A stretch of DNA of 64,000 bases from Xenoacremonium recifei (taxonomy: Eukaryota > Ascomycota > Sordariomycetes > Hypocreales > Nectriaceae): assembly GCA_012184525.1 (NCBI GenBank), contig WOFQ01000014.1, positions 310,001 to 374,000 of the forward strand, given 5' to 3'. Every line of letters starts with the position of its first letter. The stretch's first letter is position 1. Position numbers and translations under genes: made by a program. The notes under the pieces were generated by a model, which worked only from the letters and a program-made list of their open reading frames with translations, did not search any database and was not told the origin of the DNA. Shown here piece after piece: positions 46,720-59,222 of the stretch.

Positions 46720-49700
46720 ATTTGGTACAGCGTCGGATCGAATTGGATCGGCCGAGGATTTTCGAGACGTAGATTCGAGGGATAACTTGTCGTCACCCGA
46801 ATTGGGGTGAATGCCGCCGGCGGAGTGAAGTTGGAATTGATGATGTTCAGACGGACGGCAGATGCCGAGAGCTTTTTTTTTTCCGGACCCAGATCCAGTG
46901 ACCAGAGGGGCGCGGTACCTGAGGCTACACCAAACTTACCGCTAAGACGAAGTACCACATGGGCTTACTTTAAATCCCATGGCTATTGAACTCCAAATTG
47001 ATTCTCAATGATACCGATTGGTGCAATGGGAATCTGGGTAGGTAAGCTTGTCGATTCCTTTCATCCCATGCACCTGGTCCCTGGAAAATGGCGGCTTGGC
47101 TGGGTCATCTCATCGGCTCTTCGGAGCTCGGGTGCTCCGCCTTCAAAGCACTGACAATATGGTCGTGTAGGCTTGCGGGGTGTAAACCAATTGCATGACT
47201 GAATCGCCAAGTAAAAGGAGTTGTCGCAAAGACATTGGAGATGGGTTTGGTAGCTCAAGACTCAAAGTGTGAGCCTTAGCAAAAGGCGGCACATTTCCGT
47301 AACTCTGGGGCAGAGACGTGACTTTAGTGCATCACTATCGTAAGTTTTCCGGATGTCGATTTCCTTGAGCAGCACATGCCAGCTGATTAGCTAGCTGAAT
47401 TACAACGTTGCTGTCCGTTGAGTCTCTGGTAGCGATGGGTGTGGCAGAGACCCTCGAGGTGTCAACTGACGTCTTGAGTGGACTCCGCGGAGGTTTTCCA
47501 GAAGCGAAGAATGAACAAAACGGATCCCCTCACAACGCCAACGCCGTGATATATCCGCACGGCCCTTGGATGTTCAATAGTCGCCCGGAAGCCCACTCTT
47601 GCGGGTCGATCAGATTATTTCCATCCACAGATTACCGCCGTGGTGTTCGAACCGACGCTTCGCTTAACGTGCACATGGCATCATTGACATGACCGGCCAG
47701 GGGTCTGGTCCAGTACCATGGTCCCTCGTCCTCTCAGTCGAATTCGTGGCTGCCACCTGTGAGACCTCCGGCCTCCCTGTCCACCTGATAAACGTGCTCT
47801 CGCGATTTCTCACGCCCCCTCCATCCACCAAGGGGGTGGTCAAGCGTCCTAACTAAAGCCGGTTAATTGAGCCTCAGTCTCGGGTTTGGAAGCCGGACGT
47901 CATGTCCACTGGCTGCTTCTCACGCAGCCCGGGACCAATGAAGACCCTGTCTTAATCACGCACGTAACCTTGAGATCCAATGGAAACGCCTGGCCTGATT
48001 TCAATTGTCCTAGCGGCTTGCCCTCGTTTCTGAGCGGGACCACATGTTAATGCATGCAGAGCCGCGAGGCAGACTACTCACAGGTCAGCACCCATCAGAC
48101 GCCCGTTCTAGGTAATGCGCACCGGTAGGCTGCTCTAATTTAGTCCTCCGTCCAGATCCTTGGCTGCAACGCGTCTAAGGACGCCCCAACGCCAGGCATG
48201 GAGCAGCGGTACTTGGAATCCTTCTACTCCTCGCTTCGTCCCCCAACGTCGTCGCGGCCCGTGGTCGACCAGCTCGAGATCCATGCGTTTGCGAGCAACT
48301 GACAAGCTTCCCGGGGAATCAGGCTAACGATTCCAGTTCGAGCTTAGATGCCCGGCCCAAGGTTGAGCCGGCTTGGCGCACGTTCCCGGATCCGATGCTG
48401 CCCCAGAACCCCGAGATATCCACTTCCATAGACACATAACTGTGAGCGCTTGTCGTCCCAGTGGCACACGTGAGAAAAGTGACAAGAGGCGTCTGTCGAA
48501 ATCAACCAACCCGGGATCGACGCGTATTAATAGCAGGGGCTGATTGTTTAAGACAGACCCTTCATTCCTGGTCAACGCCAGGGCCTGTTCGGCTGCATAT
48601 TGGCAAAAGAAAGGTGAGGATCTTCAATCAAAAGCGGGCAGGGTTGGGATCCAAGATGAAATGCTCGATCGGGTGACTTGGGCGAGGGTGCGGATTTCCC
48701 TGACCCGGTCGTCTTGGCAGCCAACGCTAGAGAGCAGGTTGCGTCTGCTTGTCGAGGAGTGGTGCGCAACCAAGACGCCCGAGTGAAGGAATGGAACTTA
48801 GGAGGTTGGCAAGCCCCGGCAAGCCCGAGGAGGATTTTTGGGGGGGCGGTCAAGCGTTGAAACGGCATCCCTCTTGAGCCCAGGTCTCATTAATGGGCGG
48901 GAGAGTGCATATCTGAAGTGTCGAGGCTCTGGCCGAGACCGGCTGAGGGGATGAATTCAGACTCGTCCGTCTCTTCTCCAGTAGGGCTGAACGGCAAGAA
49001 GGCTCTGTCTCTGCCCGTGTCGTCGAGAGAGGCGGTCAAATCTGGACAGCCGCGGGTAGTGATAGGGTGGGACACCAAGGTTAATCTGAACGGGAGGCCG
49101 AGCGAGAAGAGAAGAGGAAGGAGACTGAGTATCTAGGAGGTACCGTGCCTAGAATAATGGGACCAAATTATGGCCTTTTCGACACTCTCTGTACCGTACG
49201 TCGTATTGGGACCTGTTGCACTCCGTGTTCAACCGCAGGGACTCCGTCCAACGGGCCCGCTAGCTAAGGACGCGTGTGGAGATGATGGACGAGCAAAGCA
49301 GCGCGCATGGCCTTGGCGAAGTGGGTGCTGAGGATGTGGAGCGACGGCTGGTCTACCGCGGGCGCCGTTGCTTCGGGCGTGAGAATGTCATTGCGTTGAC
49401 ATTGGACGAGAGCGCCGGGGGCGTGTAGTTGGGGCAGCCGGTGATCCGTCCCGGGAGACGAGGCCATGAGCCTCTGACGTTGCGGCGTCGAAGCTGTGTT
49501 CACTTATACCAGCCCTCGGAGATTGAGACTTCGACGGAGGCGTTGACGGCGTCGGGATTCGAAGCTCCGGTTCGGCCGACTTTGATAAGACACACGGGGT
49601 GCTGTGACCACGGGTTATTAGCCTTTGCCTGATGGTTGGGCAACCCATGGGTGTTTGCTGCACCTAAGCAGCGTTTGATAAAGCCCCTGGACCGCATCCT

Positions 49701-51725
49701 CGGTACGATCCTGCACACGACGGCTCGCCAAAGAGTTTTCCGTTGACATGAAACGGACGAGCGGCTGCCCCCTAACAAACAACCGAACAACCCTTTCATT
49801 CTGGTGCCTAGAGACAGACCCGGAACCGGCCGTTGAGCCGCAAGACTGAAGTGAGATTGGACTTCCAGGGGGGAGGGCTGCTGGGTTCTCTCCCGAAAAC
49901 AGTAAAGTATTACTCAACTTTCTTGAGCCGGCAAGACAAGAAGAAGAAAAACTCAGAAGCTACCCCAACAACAATGCAGCCCGGTCAACAAGTGACCCTA
50001 CCCTCCTGGCGAGGGTATCAAACTGACCGATATGGGGTTAGTTGGTCAAGGAGGACCACTTGTCCAACGACATGATTCAAGCAGGCGTTTGCCCTTTCTG
50101 AAGCAGCCCTTCCCTTACCCCGGGGAGCATCTCGAAGCAGTCGGTAATGGAACATCTCCCACCCCTTCGGCCTCGAGGGTTTCACTTGCTCGCCGCTGAA
50201 TTGAGCCTCGTTCTGTGTTGGAGAAGAGTTCGGGCTGCCTCTTCAGAGGTCGACGTGCGTTAGTGTCAATGAACCCGCCCCCATCTGCCATCTGACTGCA
50301 TTTGTGGACATGGGGGAAAACCTCCTAAGAGAATTTCAAGGCCCTGGGGGCGGGAAGGCGGGCTTTGGGGGACGGGGGAGGCCCATGAATAACTCGTCGC
50401 GGAGGTGATCAGCCTCCAATATTGCCCTGTTTGGTGCTCGGGTTGTGGGTGACGAGAGCGCTTGAGGGTCGAGTGTTATCCAGGGTGTACGCGCGCTGTA
50501 CACTTAACACTCCGAGACACCTCACAGGATACTCCATCGACCAGACGGGAGGGACAGGTGCATGTGCGCTAATCAGGACAGTCCGAGCAAGCGCTTCGAC
50601 GTCCAGGGCTCTCCATGAATGGGCACTGCGGCTGGAGACCCGGTCCATGAGCCACCAGTCAAAGCCGCCGACCCCTCCACTCCCTCCCTCCCCCTACCTT
50701 GGATGTTTGCCAGGCCTGGTGCGTTTTGGTTGCCATGAACGGAGTTGAGTAGCAGCCGTGAGCCATGGGCACTAAGCCATAACTAGAGATTGGCGGTTAC
50801 TCCCTGCCGCGTAGTGCACAGTTAGCGAGTGTCAGTGATGCGGCGCTTTGTCGTCAAGTTCCGCTCGCTCATGGATCTTGTTGCAACTGGGTCGATGACG
50901 ATGATCCTCCGTCCCCTAGCATAGCTGGTGTGTTCAGGCATACTAGCCTCCTCCAGGAAAGGCACCGGTAAGGTAGCCTCCTCCGTCCAACTGGCAGCTC
51001 GTCGGTGATGGGGCGCACCCCCGGCTTGCCATTGAGCCATTCCCCCTCCATCTTATCCCCACCAGCGAAGAGGCTCGCTACTCGCCTTCATGGATTTGCA
51101 CAGAACCTGGAAAGGGCTGAGAGAGCCCAGGACGCAGGACCTGTGACTTATATTAGAACTGTCGTCGCGCCGCTCCTCGGCCGGCCGGTTTGGTTTGGTG
51201 TCAATGCCATCTGTGACTGCGTTAGGTTCCATCGATTGCTTTGACTGTCTGGCTTACCAACTTCTAATAACCTGATCCCCGTTGCGAAGACGGGCGATAT
51301 CTGGAAGTTGAGGGTGGACAGTCGGTAGTTGAGAGGAAGTCTCCGTCCAAGCTTTGTTCTGTTCCAACCTCAGCCAGGGCAGGTTCCCTGGGAGCCGATG
51401 TCCCCTCCCTCCGTCAGCTCCTGCCCTCTCTACGACCAGCCAGCCCAGAGACGGGAAGGTGTAGAGCAACTCGCTGTTGCCTCCTTACTTGCCCAACCCT
51501 ACCTGACCATAGCGGACGACTTACAGCAAGTGGACGGGAAGGAGGTTGTTTTTTTTAGGTCACCCTGGCCCTCTAACTCCTTCCTTCATCTGGTGCGGCT
51601 CGGTGCTGGGGCACCTCCATAGGGCAAGAGCACTCAACCACGCACTGGGGGCTACCTTCTGCAAGTCCAGGTCCTCGCCAGGCACCTTCCTTCCCTCTGG
51701 GGTGTGTTTCCCAATGTTTCCGTTC
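46720..51725. other. Gene-poor 5 kb stretch upstream of the Zn2Cys6 gene
   Basis: The divergent upstream region of the small membrane-protein gene and the Zn2Cys6 gene. No ORF carries a recognisable domain. C/T-rich tracts occur near 50665-50700. The reading frame of the regulator is open upstream to 51546, but that part looks like leader sequence. Confidence 0.55.
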
Positions 51726-53932
51726 ATGTCAGACGAATTCGCTTGGATCAAGGATGAGGAGCCTGCCTCGCCGGCGTCGGCGATTGCGGTCCCTTTTGCA
51801 ACTAACACCGACCCAAATTCCTCCCCTGACACTCCGAACCTCAGCATCGCCAACGCCAACTCTGGCCGCGCCCAAACCGACGCGAATCCGCCTGTAGCCG
51901 GGCCATCTTCTGCCGGTAATCCAACGGCCAAACGAGGCCGGGCAAGCAAGCCCAAGACCAAGTCCGGCTGTGCTGTTTGCAAGTAAGTTGGGCACCCTTG
52001 CCCCTTGAAGTTGTGGTGGTGGTGAACAATGAATCCCCCATCACACCCCCTGGAAAATCCGCCACAGACTTACAAATCCCTCCTCTTCTCTTCTCCTTCA
52101 ACAGGAACAGACGAATAAAATGCGACGAGACCAGGCCATTTTGCATAAATTGCGTCCGAAGCAACAAGCAATGTATGGGTTATCCGCCGCCAAGCCGTAG
52201 CTCTCGGCCATTTGAAGAGGTTCGAATCGCCCCGAAGCCCATGCCACCAGCTGCCGAAGCCCTGCCGTCCTCAGGCCCTATTTTGTTGCACAGGAACATC
52301 GTTCTACCACCTCGTCGAGCCCGACACAGACCTCCCAGGACAACTTCGCCCTCTGTTGACCGGCATGCTTCGCCAACCACCTACCAGCCCTCTCAAGCGC
52401 TGCCATTCCGACCACACGAGGAGCTCTACTTTGCCATGTTCCGCAACCAGACCGCGAAGGAGCTTTCGGGCTACTTTGACTCGACCTTCTGGACCAGGAG
52501 AGTGTTGCAGGAATGCCACAGCGAGGCAGCCATTAGACACGCAGTAGTAGCCCTAGGTGCCCTTTACCGGACACTGGACCAGTCTGCAGAGTCTTCCCAA
52601 CAGATTGCATCCAGCCCAAGCAATCAGCCTGACGCCACTAGGAACCACTGGTCAGTGGCGCTTGACCAATATTCGAAAGCCTGCCAAGCTCTCCGCGACG
52701 TTGACCACGATCAGCCGTCTCACAAGATCCGGATCATGGCCAGCGTGCTTCTGGCCTGTTTCGACTCGTTCATTGGCGACCATAAGCAAGCAATTACTCA
52801 AATCCAGGCCGGGATGGGTCTCCTAGAACAATTCCGAGCTCAAAAGGCTCAAGAGCCACTCGCTTCGCAAGAGGACCCTCTAGAACAAGACCTCGTCACC
52901 ATGTTCACACGGCTAGCGATCCAGGCAAAGTCCTACGACTTGGCCTTCCACTTCCCTAAGCCCCATGTCATTCATCTGACATCAACCTCTCAGGACAACT
53001 CTCCATCGCCAATCTCTAGCGGGGCTAATACACCGCAGTCCGAGGCACCCCTGACTATTCCAGAACGATTCGCGACAATTCTCGAAGCCCGAATGGTCAG
53101 TGACAAGCTCAACGAGAGTATATTGCGTTTTGTCGAGGGTCTGTTCTCGGCGAAAACGGACACGAAATGGACTTTGCCGCAAGCTTGGACGGATTATGGG
53201 ACAGAATTCAAGAACAACCTCCAAGCTTGGTCCGAAGCTTTCGAACCTCTCTTCCTCTCTCGAACGGCCACGTCAGTTACTTCCCAAGAGAAAGCAGGAG
53301 CTGCTGCGCTAAAGATGCTTCAAATAAACAGCCAAGTGCTGTTCTCGATGATTTTCAGCGACCAGGAATCCCGGTTTGATGACTTCTTGCCACAGTTCCG
53401 GACCATCGTGGAATTAGGATCGGAGGTTGTTTCCGACGAGGAACAGCGAGCAGCCGCAGAGAGGTGCCCCGACTCAAGCCAGTGCCAGCATCGACAAAGG
53501 CACAATTCAGACACGTTCCCTAGCTTCTACGCTCCCCATATCAAGCCAAGCTTCTCCGCCGACCTTGGAATCGTCCCTCCGTTATTCGTTGTCGCCACCA
53601 AATGCCGCGATCCCATCGTTCGTCGACAAGCTATACAACTCTTGAAAAGCAGCGCTCGCAGGGAAGGAATGTGGGATAGCGAGCTGGCTGCACACATTGC
53701 TACATGGGTTATGAACTTGGAGGAATCTGGATTTCGGGCATCGGGCTCGCAACCGTCAACTCCTGGGTTGTATCAGACAGTGCTCGGGACAATCCCCGAA
53801 GAGAAACGCGTTACGGTTCGATCGGTTACTTTCAATCTCCGAGAGAGGACCGCGGATCTCCAGGTTGGAACTAGGGGCCTGCCGCAGGGTATGCCCGACG
53901 GCAAGTTGAATGAAACCCATCTTAGCTGGTAA
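51726..53932 (+). CDS. Zn(II)2Cys6 transcription factor
   Basis: Two exons, 51726-51982 and 52105-53932, giving 694 residues; the 122-nt intron splits the zinc cluster between its second and third cysteines. The cluster has Cys82, 85, 92, 99, 102 and 109 with spacing 2-6-6-2-6, the fungal binuclear zinc cluster. A basic RGRASKPKTK segment precedes it. The C-terminal half is the helical middle homology region (AAIRHAVVALGALYR, MASVLLACFDSFIGD). The start is the second of two in-frame ATGs (51714, 51726); the first would add only four residues. The target pathway is unknown: no biosynthetic or catabolic cluster lies beside it. The nearest gene is the Dsc1-type ligase, arranged tail to tail. Confidence 0.92.
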
Positions 53933-54356
53933 TTTGGAAACTTGGGGACGAAGTTTGGGGATTCAGGAATTGGGATTTCAGATACCCCGGTTAGGATAGG
54001 TGGGCTTGGTTGGGTGGAGGGCGTTCGGTTGACAATGCTCCATCAGATGAACGATAGATGGAAGGGAGGTTAGGTCAGAGCACTAGATATTCCAGCAACA
54101 CGTAAGGGACATGGTGGGTTTGGGCTCTCTCTGGGTAGTGTGAATTTGTTCACGTACCGCACTTGACGACATGACATACACTATTGGCTGGAACTCCAGC
54201 ATGGGACGCATACAGCAGATACAAATTGGCACAAGACATGTTTTAACCAGTATGAATTCGCTATCCAAGTGCAAGAATGGTATCCGCCAGGGGTAAACAC
54301 GCTCGTCTTCGTACATATACAGAGTTCGATGTCTATAATATTGTCAGTGATGCCGC
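53933..54356. other. Convergent 3' flanks of the Zn2Cys6 gene and dsc1
   Basis: A 424-nt stretch; no gene is seen. Confidence 0.6.
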
Positions 54357-56885
54357 CTACAAGGGAGGTAGTTCCTCTCTGCATATCGGACACTGCAACC
54401 GAAACCTCATCCACCCCTCCAAGCAGGTAGTATGAAAGATGTGACGACACGGCGTCACCATATACAAGCGTCGAGCAAGAACACCAGCCACGCCGCTATC
54501 GTCATCACCAGATGTCAACACGGGCACCTCGAGGACCTCCCGGCAGATAGCGCAGTCGATAGAACGCAAAGTGCTGCGTTTCTTGTAGCCGTCACGGTCC
54601 TCAGCACCGCCACGAGCGCGGTCAATGCCAGGCGTGTCATCAGCAACGAGGCCGATGGGCAAGCCGCCAGCCTCGAGGTTGTCCTCGCGCAGCAGTGGGT
54701 GGTAGTCCCAGGCGTCGGGAGTCCAGGCGGCAGGGATGCCGAAGCGCGGGCCGAGGACGTCCTGGGCGGCGAGGATGAGGAGCTGGATCCAGAGCAGAGC
54801 GGCGAGGCCGGCGAGGGCGCGCGGCTCGGTGCGTGCGTAGAGGAAGTTGTCTGGATGGGCCCAGAAGTAGGCGATGGGGAGGAGGCGCAGCAGAGACTGG
54901 CCGAGGACGAACGGCCAGGTCAGGGCGCGGCGGCAGTTGCGCCGGATGTTGCGGTGGATTTGGGGCAGCCAGAGGGAGAGGTAGGCGACGGCGCAGAGGT
55001 TGAGGAAGAGGGAGCGCAGCCAGGGGTACCACGTCGTGGAGGAGATGGCGAGGAAGATGAGGCAGAGGCTGAAGAGGACGAGGCGCCCGACGATCGCTTG
55101 GAAGGTCTGGGGAGGACGGGGGGAAGGGGTAGATGGCGCGGGAGGAGGAGGAGGAGTCGTTGAGGCGGCGATTTCGGCATCGATGTCTTGGTCTGAAGGG
55201 ATGATAATAGGTTGAGAGGGCGGAGGATCTGGTTGGCGAGCGGTAACAGGAGCTGGGAGTAGGGATCCTGTAGTCGAGGCGACTGGAGCTGGTGTTGGAG
55301 TCGTCGAGGGCACAGTGCTCGGCGCTGCACTGGTGGCATTGCTAGCTGCCGCGTCGCGATCTCGACGCCGAACCTCAGGAAGCTGCACTTCGTATATCCG
55401 AGCAAGAAAACTACCCCCAATAGCCATGCTCAGGCAGGCCGAGAAGAGGAGAGCCATGGTAGGCAGGAAGGTCACCGTAGCAGAGGACACCCAAGTTGCT
55501 GCAGCTAGGAACGTCATGCCGTCGACGGTAACCATAATGGCAATGGTCCAGAAGCTCACGCGACCCATGGTCGACGGCGTGCAGGATTCCTTCATCTGAT
55601 TCTTCAGTAGGTTGACTTGAAGGAAGACTACTCCGGCGAAAACGAGCAGCCAGGAGTTAACCTGCTGGCCGTGGACTTCTGACTTCATGCCCCTGAGGTG
55701 CTGGAACTCGCTGACGGCAAAATCAGGGGGTCCCTTGGACTCGAGAAAGAAGGCACAATCGGGAGAGTAAACGACGGTGGACATCTGAAGAGCCGGGATC
55801 TTGGGAATCGGTGCGCCGATGGGTGATTGAAGCTCCGACTCCATGGCGCTGATGACGGACTCTGCGGTCCTTTCTGTGAACGGATCGGGTCCAAGATGGA
55901 GGCTGTCTCGACTTGGGGGGTGGACTTGGGCGTATAGCACGAACTCGCAGTGCGGCGAAGGGTTGCTCGTGTAAAGGGGGCTTTCAATATCCGAGCTCCA
56001 GGGCATGTTTTGGTCGATCAGGATGTTGTCTTCCTTCTGCTGGACTCTGCGGGCAATGGTCTGGTTCAACAGCATCTGGCTAGACTGGAAGTAATCCGGG
56101 CCTGGTGTCAGATGCGGAAGCCCGAATATGCCGTCGAACTTCTCACTGGTCGTCGTCAACAGGAGCACGCCTTGGTGCGGCCAGTGGACTCCCCAGAGTC
56201 GCATTTCCCAAGTAACACCTGAACCCGTCGTGTCCTCAATTGACGCCGTAGCCTTGATGTTGCGGATCAACCCTCCCCCGAGCGGTGCCTGGGCGATGGG
56301 CAATGAATCGTATTCGGCGATAGTCTTGTTGCTGGTGATCCGGAGCAAGATGCGGCCGGAATCGCCTGTTATATTGCGACCCCATTCGATCTTGTCGCCA
56401 ATCCAGTCCATCGAGGGAACGCTCGCGCTGAGATTGTAGCTGCTATATCCCCGCGGAACAGAGCCCTCTCTTCGTACCCATTCCCCTCTAACAGTACCGG
56501 ATGCATTCGCAAAGACTGCCGCGGCCGCTCCAATATCCCACAAGTTCTGGCCCTCAACCGACGGCATCGCATGACGGCTGAACTGCAGACTTCTTTCTCT
56601 GAAGCGGCCCAGGTCCTCCCACGCGAATTTATCCTCCTCGCGGAACCCAGAAATGTTCAAATATTTGGCCTCGTCGTCTTCCGCCGCGTCCTTCTTCCGC
56701 GGCGCAAAGTCGCCCCATCTCGAGGTATTCAGCACATCGAGGGCGTCGTGGTAATGCTCAACCCGCGCGGTTGCGACATCGGCGATCGAGAGCACCTGGC
56801 CCGAGAAGTCGCCTTCGGGGTAGAGCAGGTAGAGGAGGAAGATGATGAAGAACAGCGCCGCGGCGGGATGCTGCTGGGAGGCCAT
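54357..56885 (-). CDS. dsc1: Dsc1/Tul1-type transmembrane RING E3 ubiquitin ligase
   Basis: An intronless ORF of 842 codons. An N-terminal hydrophobic segment (ALFFIIFLLYLLYP) acts as signal or anchor. A luminal domain with several N-glycosylation sites follows to about residue 430. Multiple membrane helices follow (SWLLVFAGVVFLQV, FWTIAIMVTVDGMTFLAA, LLFSACLSMAIGG), broken by a Pro/Thr-rich cytosolic loop. A C-terminal RING-H2 finger completes the protein: Cys778, Cys781, Cys813, His815, His818, Cys821, Cys832, Cys835. This is the architecture of fission-yeast Dsc1 and budding-yeast Tul1, the catalytic subunit of the Golgi Dsc complex. In other fungi that complex promotes SREBP activation and membrane-protein quality control. 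The divergent HSBP1-like gene starts 464 nt away. Confidence 0.92.
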   Translation of the reverse strand: MASQQHPAAALFFIIFLLYLLYPEGDFSGQVLSIADVATARVEHYHDALDVLNTSRWGDFAPRKKDAAEDDEAKYLNISGFREEDKFAWEDLGRFRERSLQFSRHAMPSVEGQNLWDIGAAAAVFANASGTVRGEWVRREGSVPRGYSSYNLSASVPSMDWIGDKIEWGRNITGDSGRILLRITSNKTIAEYDSLPIAQAPLGGGLIRNIKATASIEDTTGSGVTWEMRLWGVHWPHQGVLLLTTTSEKFDGIFGLPHLTPGPDYFQSSQMLLNQTIARRVQQKEDNILIDQNMPWSSDIESPLYTSNPSPHCEFVLYAQVHPPSRDSLHLGPDPFTERTAESVISAMESELQSPIGAPIPKIPALQMSTVVYSPDCAFFLESKGPPDFAVSEFQHLRGMKSEVHGQQVNSWLLVFAGVVFLQVNLLKNQMKESCTPSTMGRVSFWTIAIMVTVDGMTFLAAATWVSSATVTFLPTMALLFSACLSMAIGGSFLARIYEVQLPEVRRRDRDAAASNATSAAPSTVPSTTPTPAPVASTTGSLLPAPVTARQPDPPPSQPIIIPSDQDIDAEIAASTTPPPPPAPSTPSPRPPQTFQAIVGRLVLFSLCLIFLAISSTTWYPWLRSLFLNLCAVAYLSLWLPQIHRNIRRNCRRALTWPFVLGQSLLRLLPIAYFWAHPDNFLYARTEPRALAGLAALLWIQLLILAAQDVLGPRFGIPAAWTPDAWDYHPLLREDNLEAGGLPIGLVADDTPGIDRARGGAEDRDGYKKRSTLRSIDCAICREVLEVPVLTSGDDDSGVAGVLARRLYMVTPCRHIFHTTCLEGWMRFRLQCPICREELPPL

Positions 56886-57349
56886 GGCTAATAGGGGGCC
56901 GTCGTCATGCTCCCGTCTCCTGATCTGAGGGGAAAGTCCGGAGGCGCTGCGGTCATTCTCAAGTCATTCTCGGAGGGCAAGGGCCGTATGCGCAACAAAA
57001 CACAGAAGAGGTACGAGAAACAGGCAGTATCATGGGAGGATGAGGTTGACGGAGAGCATTCCCGCGACGTCACGTCCCTCGCCGAATCAGTGGCTCCGGA
57101 AGCCGGAACCGTCGCCCCCGCCCCCATCCGGAGACACGCCCAGGGGTTAGGTAAGGCTCCAGCTATCAAGCGGCCCGCTCCAGCTCAGCAAATGGTCCAG
57201 TCCTACCAACTGCACACCTAGTAATACCAACAAGAGCAAACTTCAGCCAGACAACGTCTCTTCAGCAACATCCCCATCTTGCCTCTCCTGCAGACTCCCG
57301 TTCCCGCTTACACATTATTCCGGCACGGTAGCACCCGAGTCGCAGAATC
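56886..57349. promoter_or_regulatory. Shared divergent promoter of dsc1 and the HSBP1-like gene
   Basis: The two start codons are 464 nt apart on opposite strands, so both promoters must lie in or overlap this stretch. I see no clear TATA element. Confidence 0.5.
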
Positions 57350-57801
57350 ATGGCATCCAACGACCCGGACTCCAGCACCAGCGCTACCAATAAGCAGGAC
57401 AATGTACGTCTCACCAGAACCCCTCCCTCCCCAGGAGTCACGCGCACAACCCTATCGCACTCGCTATCAATATGCGCTGTACTTGCCTTCCGCGCTCCCA
57501 AGCCTCGTTTCTTTGTCTCTCGTCCCTGTGCTCGTGAAATCGTGTCTAATCTTGGATCCAGACGTCCGAGGATGCGCGCGCCGACGTCTCTGCTGCTGTA
57601 GAGGAATTGCTCAACACGCTCTCTAACAAGTTTGCGGGAGTATCTTCTGAGATTTTTGCCAAGAGTAAGTTCAATATCGATCAAGACACGTCATTCTCCT
57701 TCCTAACCAGTGTAGTGGATGAGATGTCGCGAAGGCTCGACAATCTTGAGGCCGCGCTACAAGAAAGCAAGGGCAGCGAGGGCGGATCAACCAAGTCTTG
57801 A
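57350..57801 (+). CDS. HSBP1-like small coiled-coil protein
   Basis: Three exons: 57350-57403, 57562-57664 and 57716-57801, giving only 80 residues. The core (VEELLNTLSNKFAGVSSEIF, then AKMDEMSRRLDNLEAAL) has the heptad pattern and the DEMSxRLDxLE motif of heat-shock-factor-binding protein 1. The third exon begins with TG completing an ATG codon, an arrangement easily missed by gene finders. In animals and plants HSBP1 binds the trimerisation coiled coil of heat shock factor and dampens its activity. A role in fungi is inference. Confidence 0.85.
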
Positions 57802-58048
57802 GACCACCTTCTGATCACTTTTCATCTGGTCAGGTTTTTACGGCGTTTACAGAGGTTCTTCGTTGTCCAGAATACAGAGCAGGCAGATATGGAGTTAGGT
57901 CTGCCTGTCTAATAGCGATCTCTGAACCACCAGCCAGTCCGTTCACGAGGGATGGTGCGCAAATCGAAGATTAATCATATCTACTTCACTACTTATTGCA
58001 GATTTCCATCGCATCATCACTTTCATACGGCTAAAACAAAATCCTGCT

Positions 58049-59222
58049 TTACAGCTCATCCTTGATGCTCTCAACCTTCTCCGCCACCTTCTCGGTGAAT
58101 TTGCGGAGGATGTTCGTCTTGCTCTTGAGTTCGTCGCGCTTAGCGGGCGCAAGACCGCCCTTGGTCAGGATACCATCAAGTCGCGCAAGCTCCTTGGCGA
58201 CATATCCATCGTTCTTGCTCAGCTTGTCGAAGACGCGGACATAGTACTCAGCGTACTTGTACTGCAGCGTCTCCTTGAGAGTTTCGGCCTCCTTCTTGAT
58301 CTCGGTGGTGGCCTCGGCAAGATCAGCGCCGCCAGTGAACTTGGCGACGATAGCGTCCAGAAGGGCAATGGTGCCAGCAGTAGCGTCGAGGTCGCCGCCA
58401 ACTGTGCGATGAGTGCCCGCCTCGGTGTTGATGAACCTGATGAAGTCTCGCTCCTGGCGACCACCAGAGTACGCAACGGCCTCCGAGCTTCCAGCAGGGA
58501 ACCACTTGATGGTGGGATATCCAGTAACTCCTTGCTCCTGGGTGACAGCCTTGCTGTTGGCGGCCTCGGCGTCGACCTTGGCAATGACAACGTTCTCGTC
58601 GGCGGCATAGTCGGTCGCAAGGGTCTCCCAGACGGGGGCCAGGTTCTTGCAGTCTAGGGAGCGTTAGCTACATGGCACCGAGGTAGCTTTGAGATGGGGA
58701 ATACTTACGTCCACACCACGGCGCAGTGAAGGCAACCAGGACGTTCTTGTCCCCGCCAATAGTCTCCTTGAAGGACTTGTCGTTCAGCATCACAATCTCG
58801 CTGGGCATCTCCATCTTCTTCTTGGGCTTGACACCGGTCTTCTCAGTGATGAAAGCGGTCAAGCTCTCGAGATCTCGCCCAGAGTTGTATTCTTGAGGTG
58901 TGTCGCTCTTGCCGTCGAAGAACTTCAGGGTGGGAAAGCCCTGGACCTTGAAGCGCTTGCCCAGGGATTTCTCGGCATCGGCGTCGACCTTTGCGATTTG
59001 GACCTTATCCTTGGCATGCTCGAAGGCGAAGGCGAGCTCCTCGTACACGGGGGCGAGGTTCTTGCAGTGTCCGCACCACGGGGCGAAGAATTCGACGAGG
59101 GTCGGCTTGCCGGATTCGAGAACAACCTTGTCGAAGTTGGAGGGCATGAGGTCCATGACAGCGGATTTGGCTGCAGCCGAAGCTGCCAAGGCGGCGAGCA
59201 CGAAGCTCTTGAGAAGAACCAT
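58049..59222 (-). CDS. Protein disulfide isomerase with two thioredoxin domains (ERp38/TigA type)
   Basis: Two exons, 59222-58709 and 58653-58049, giving 372 residues. A signal peptide (residues 1-19, ending ASAAAK) leads to a thioredoxin domain with CGHC at Cys50-Cys53. A second domain has CGHC at Cys170-Cys173; the intron splits this second active site between Gly and His. The C-terminal 120 residues form a helical Lys/Glu-rich D-like domain as in ERp29 and ERp38. The protein ends in KDEL, an ER retrieval signal. It forms and rearranges disulfide bonds in secretory proteins. The size and a-a-D layout fit the fungal TigA/ERp38 group, not classical four-domain PDI. It shares a 458-nt divergent promoter with the S29 gene. 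Confidence 0.96.

Noticed and set aside
51726..56885. Secondary-metabolite cluster around the Zn2Cys6 regulator
   Set aside because: No backbone synthase, oxidase or transporter is adjacent; neighbours are housekeeping genes.
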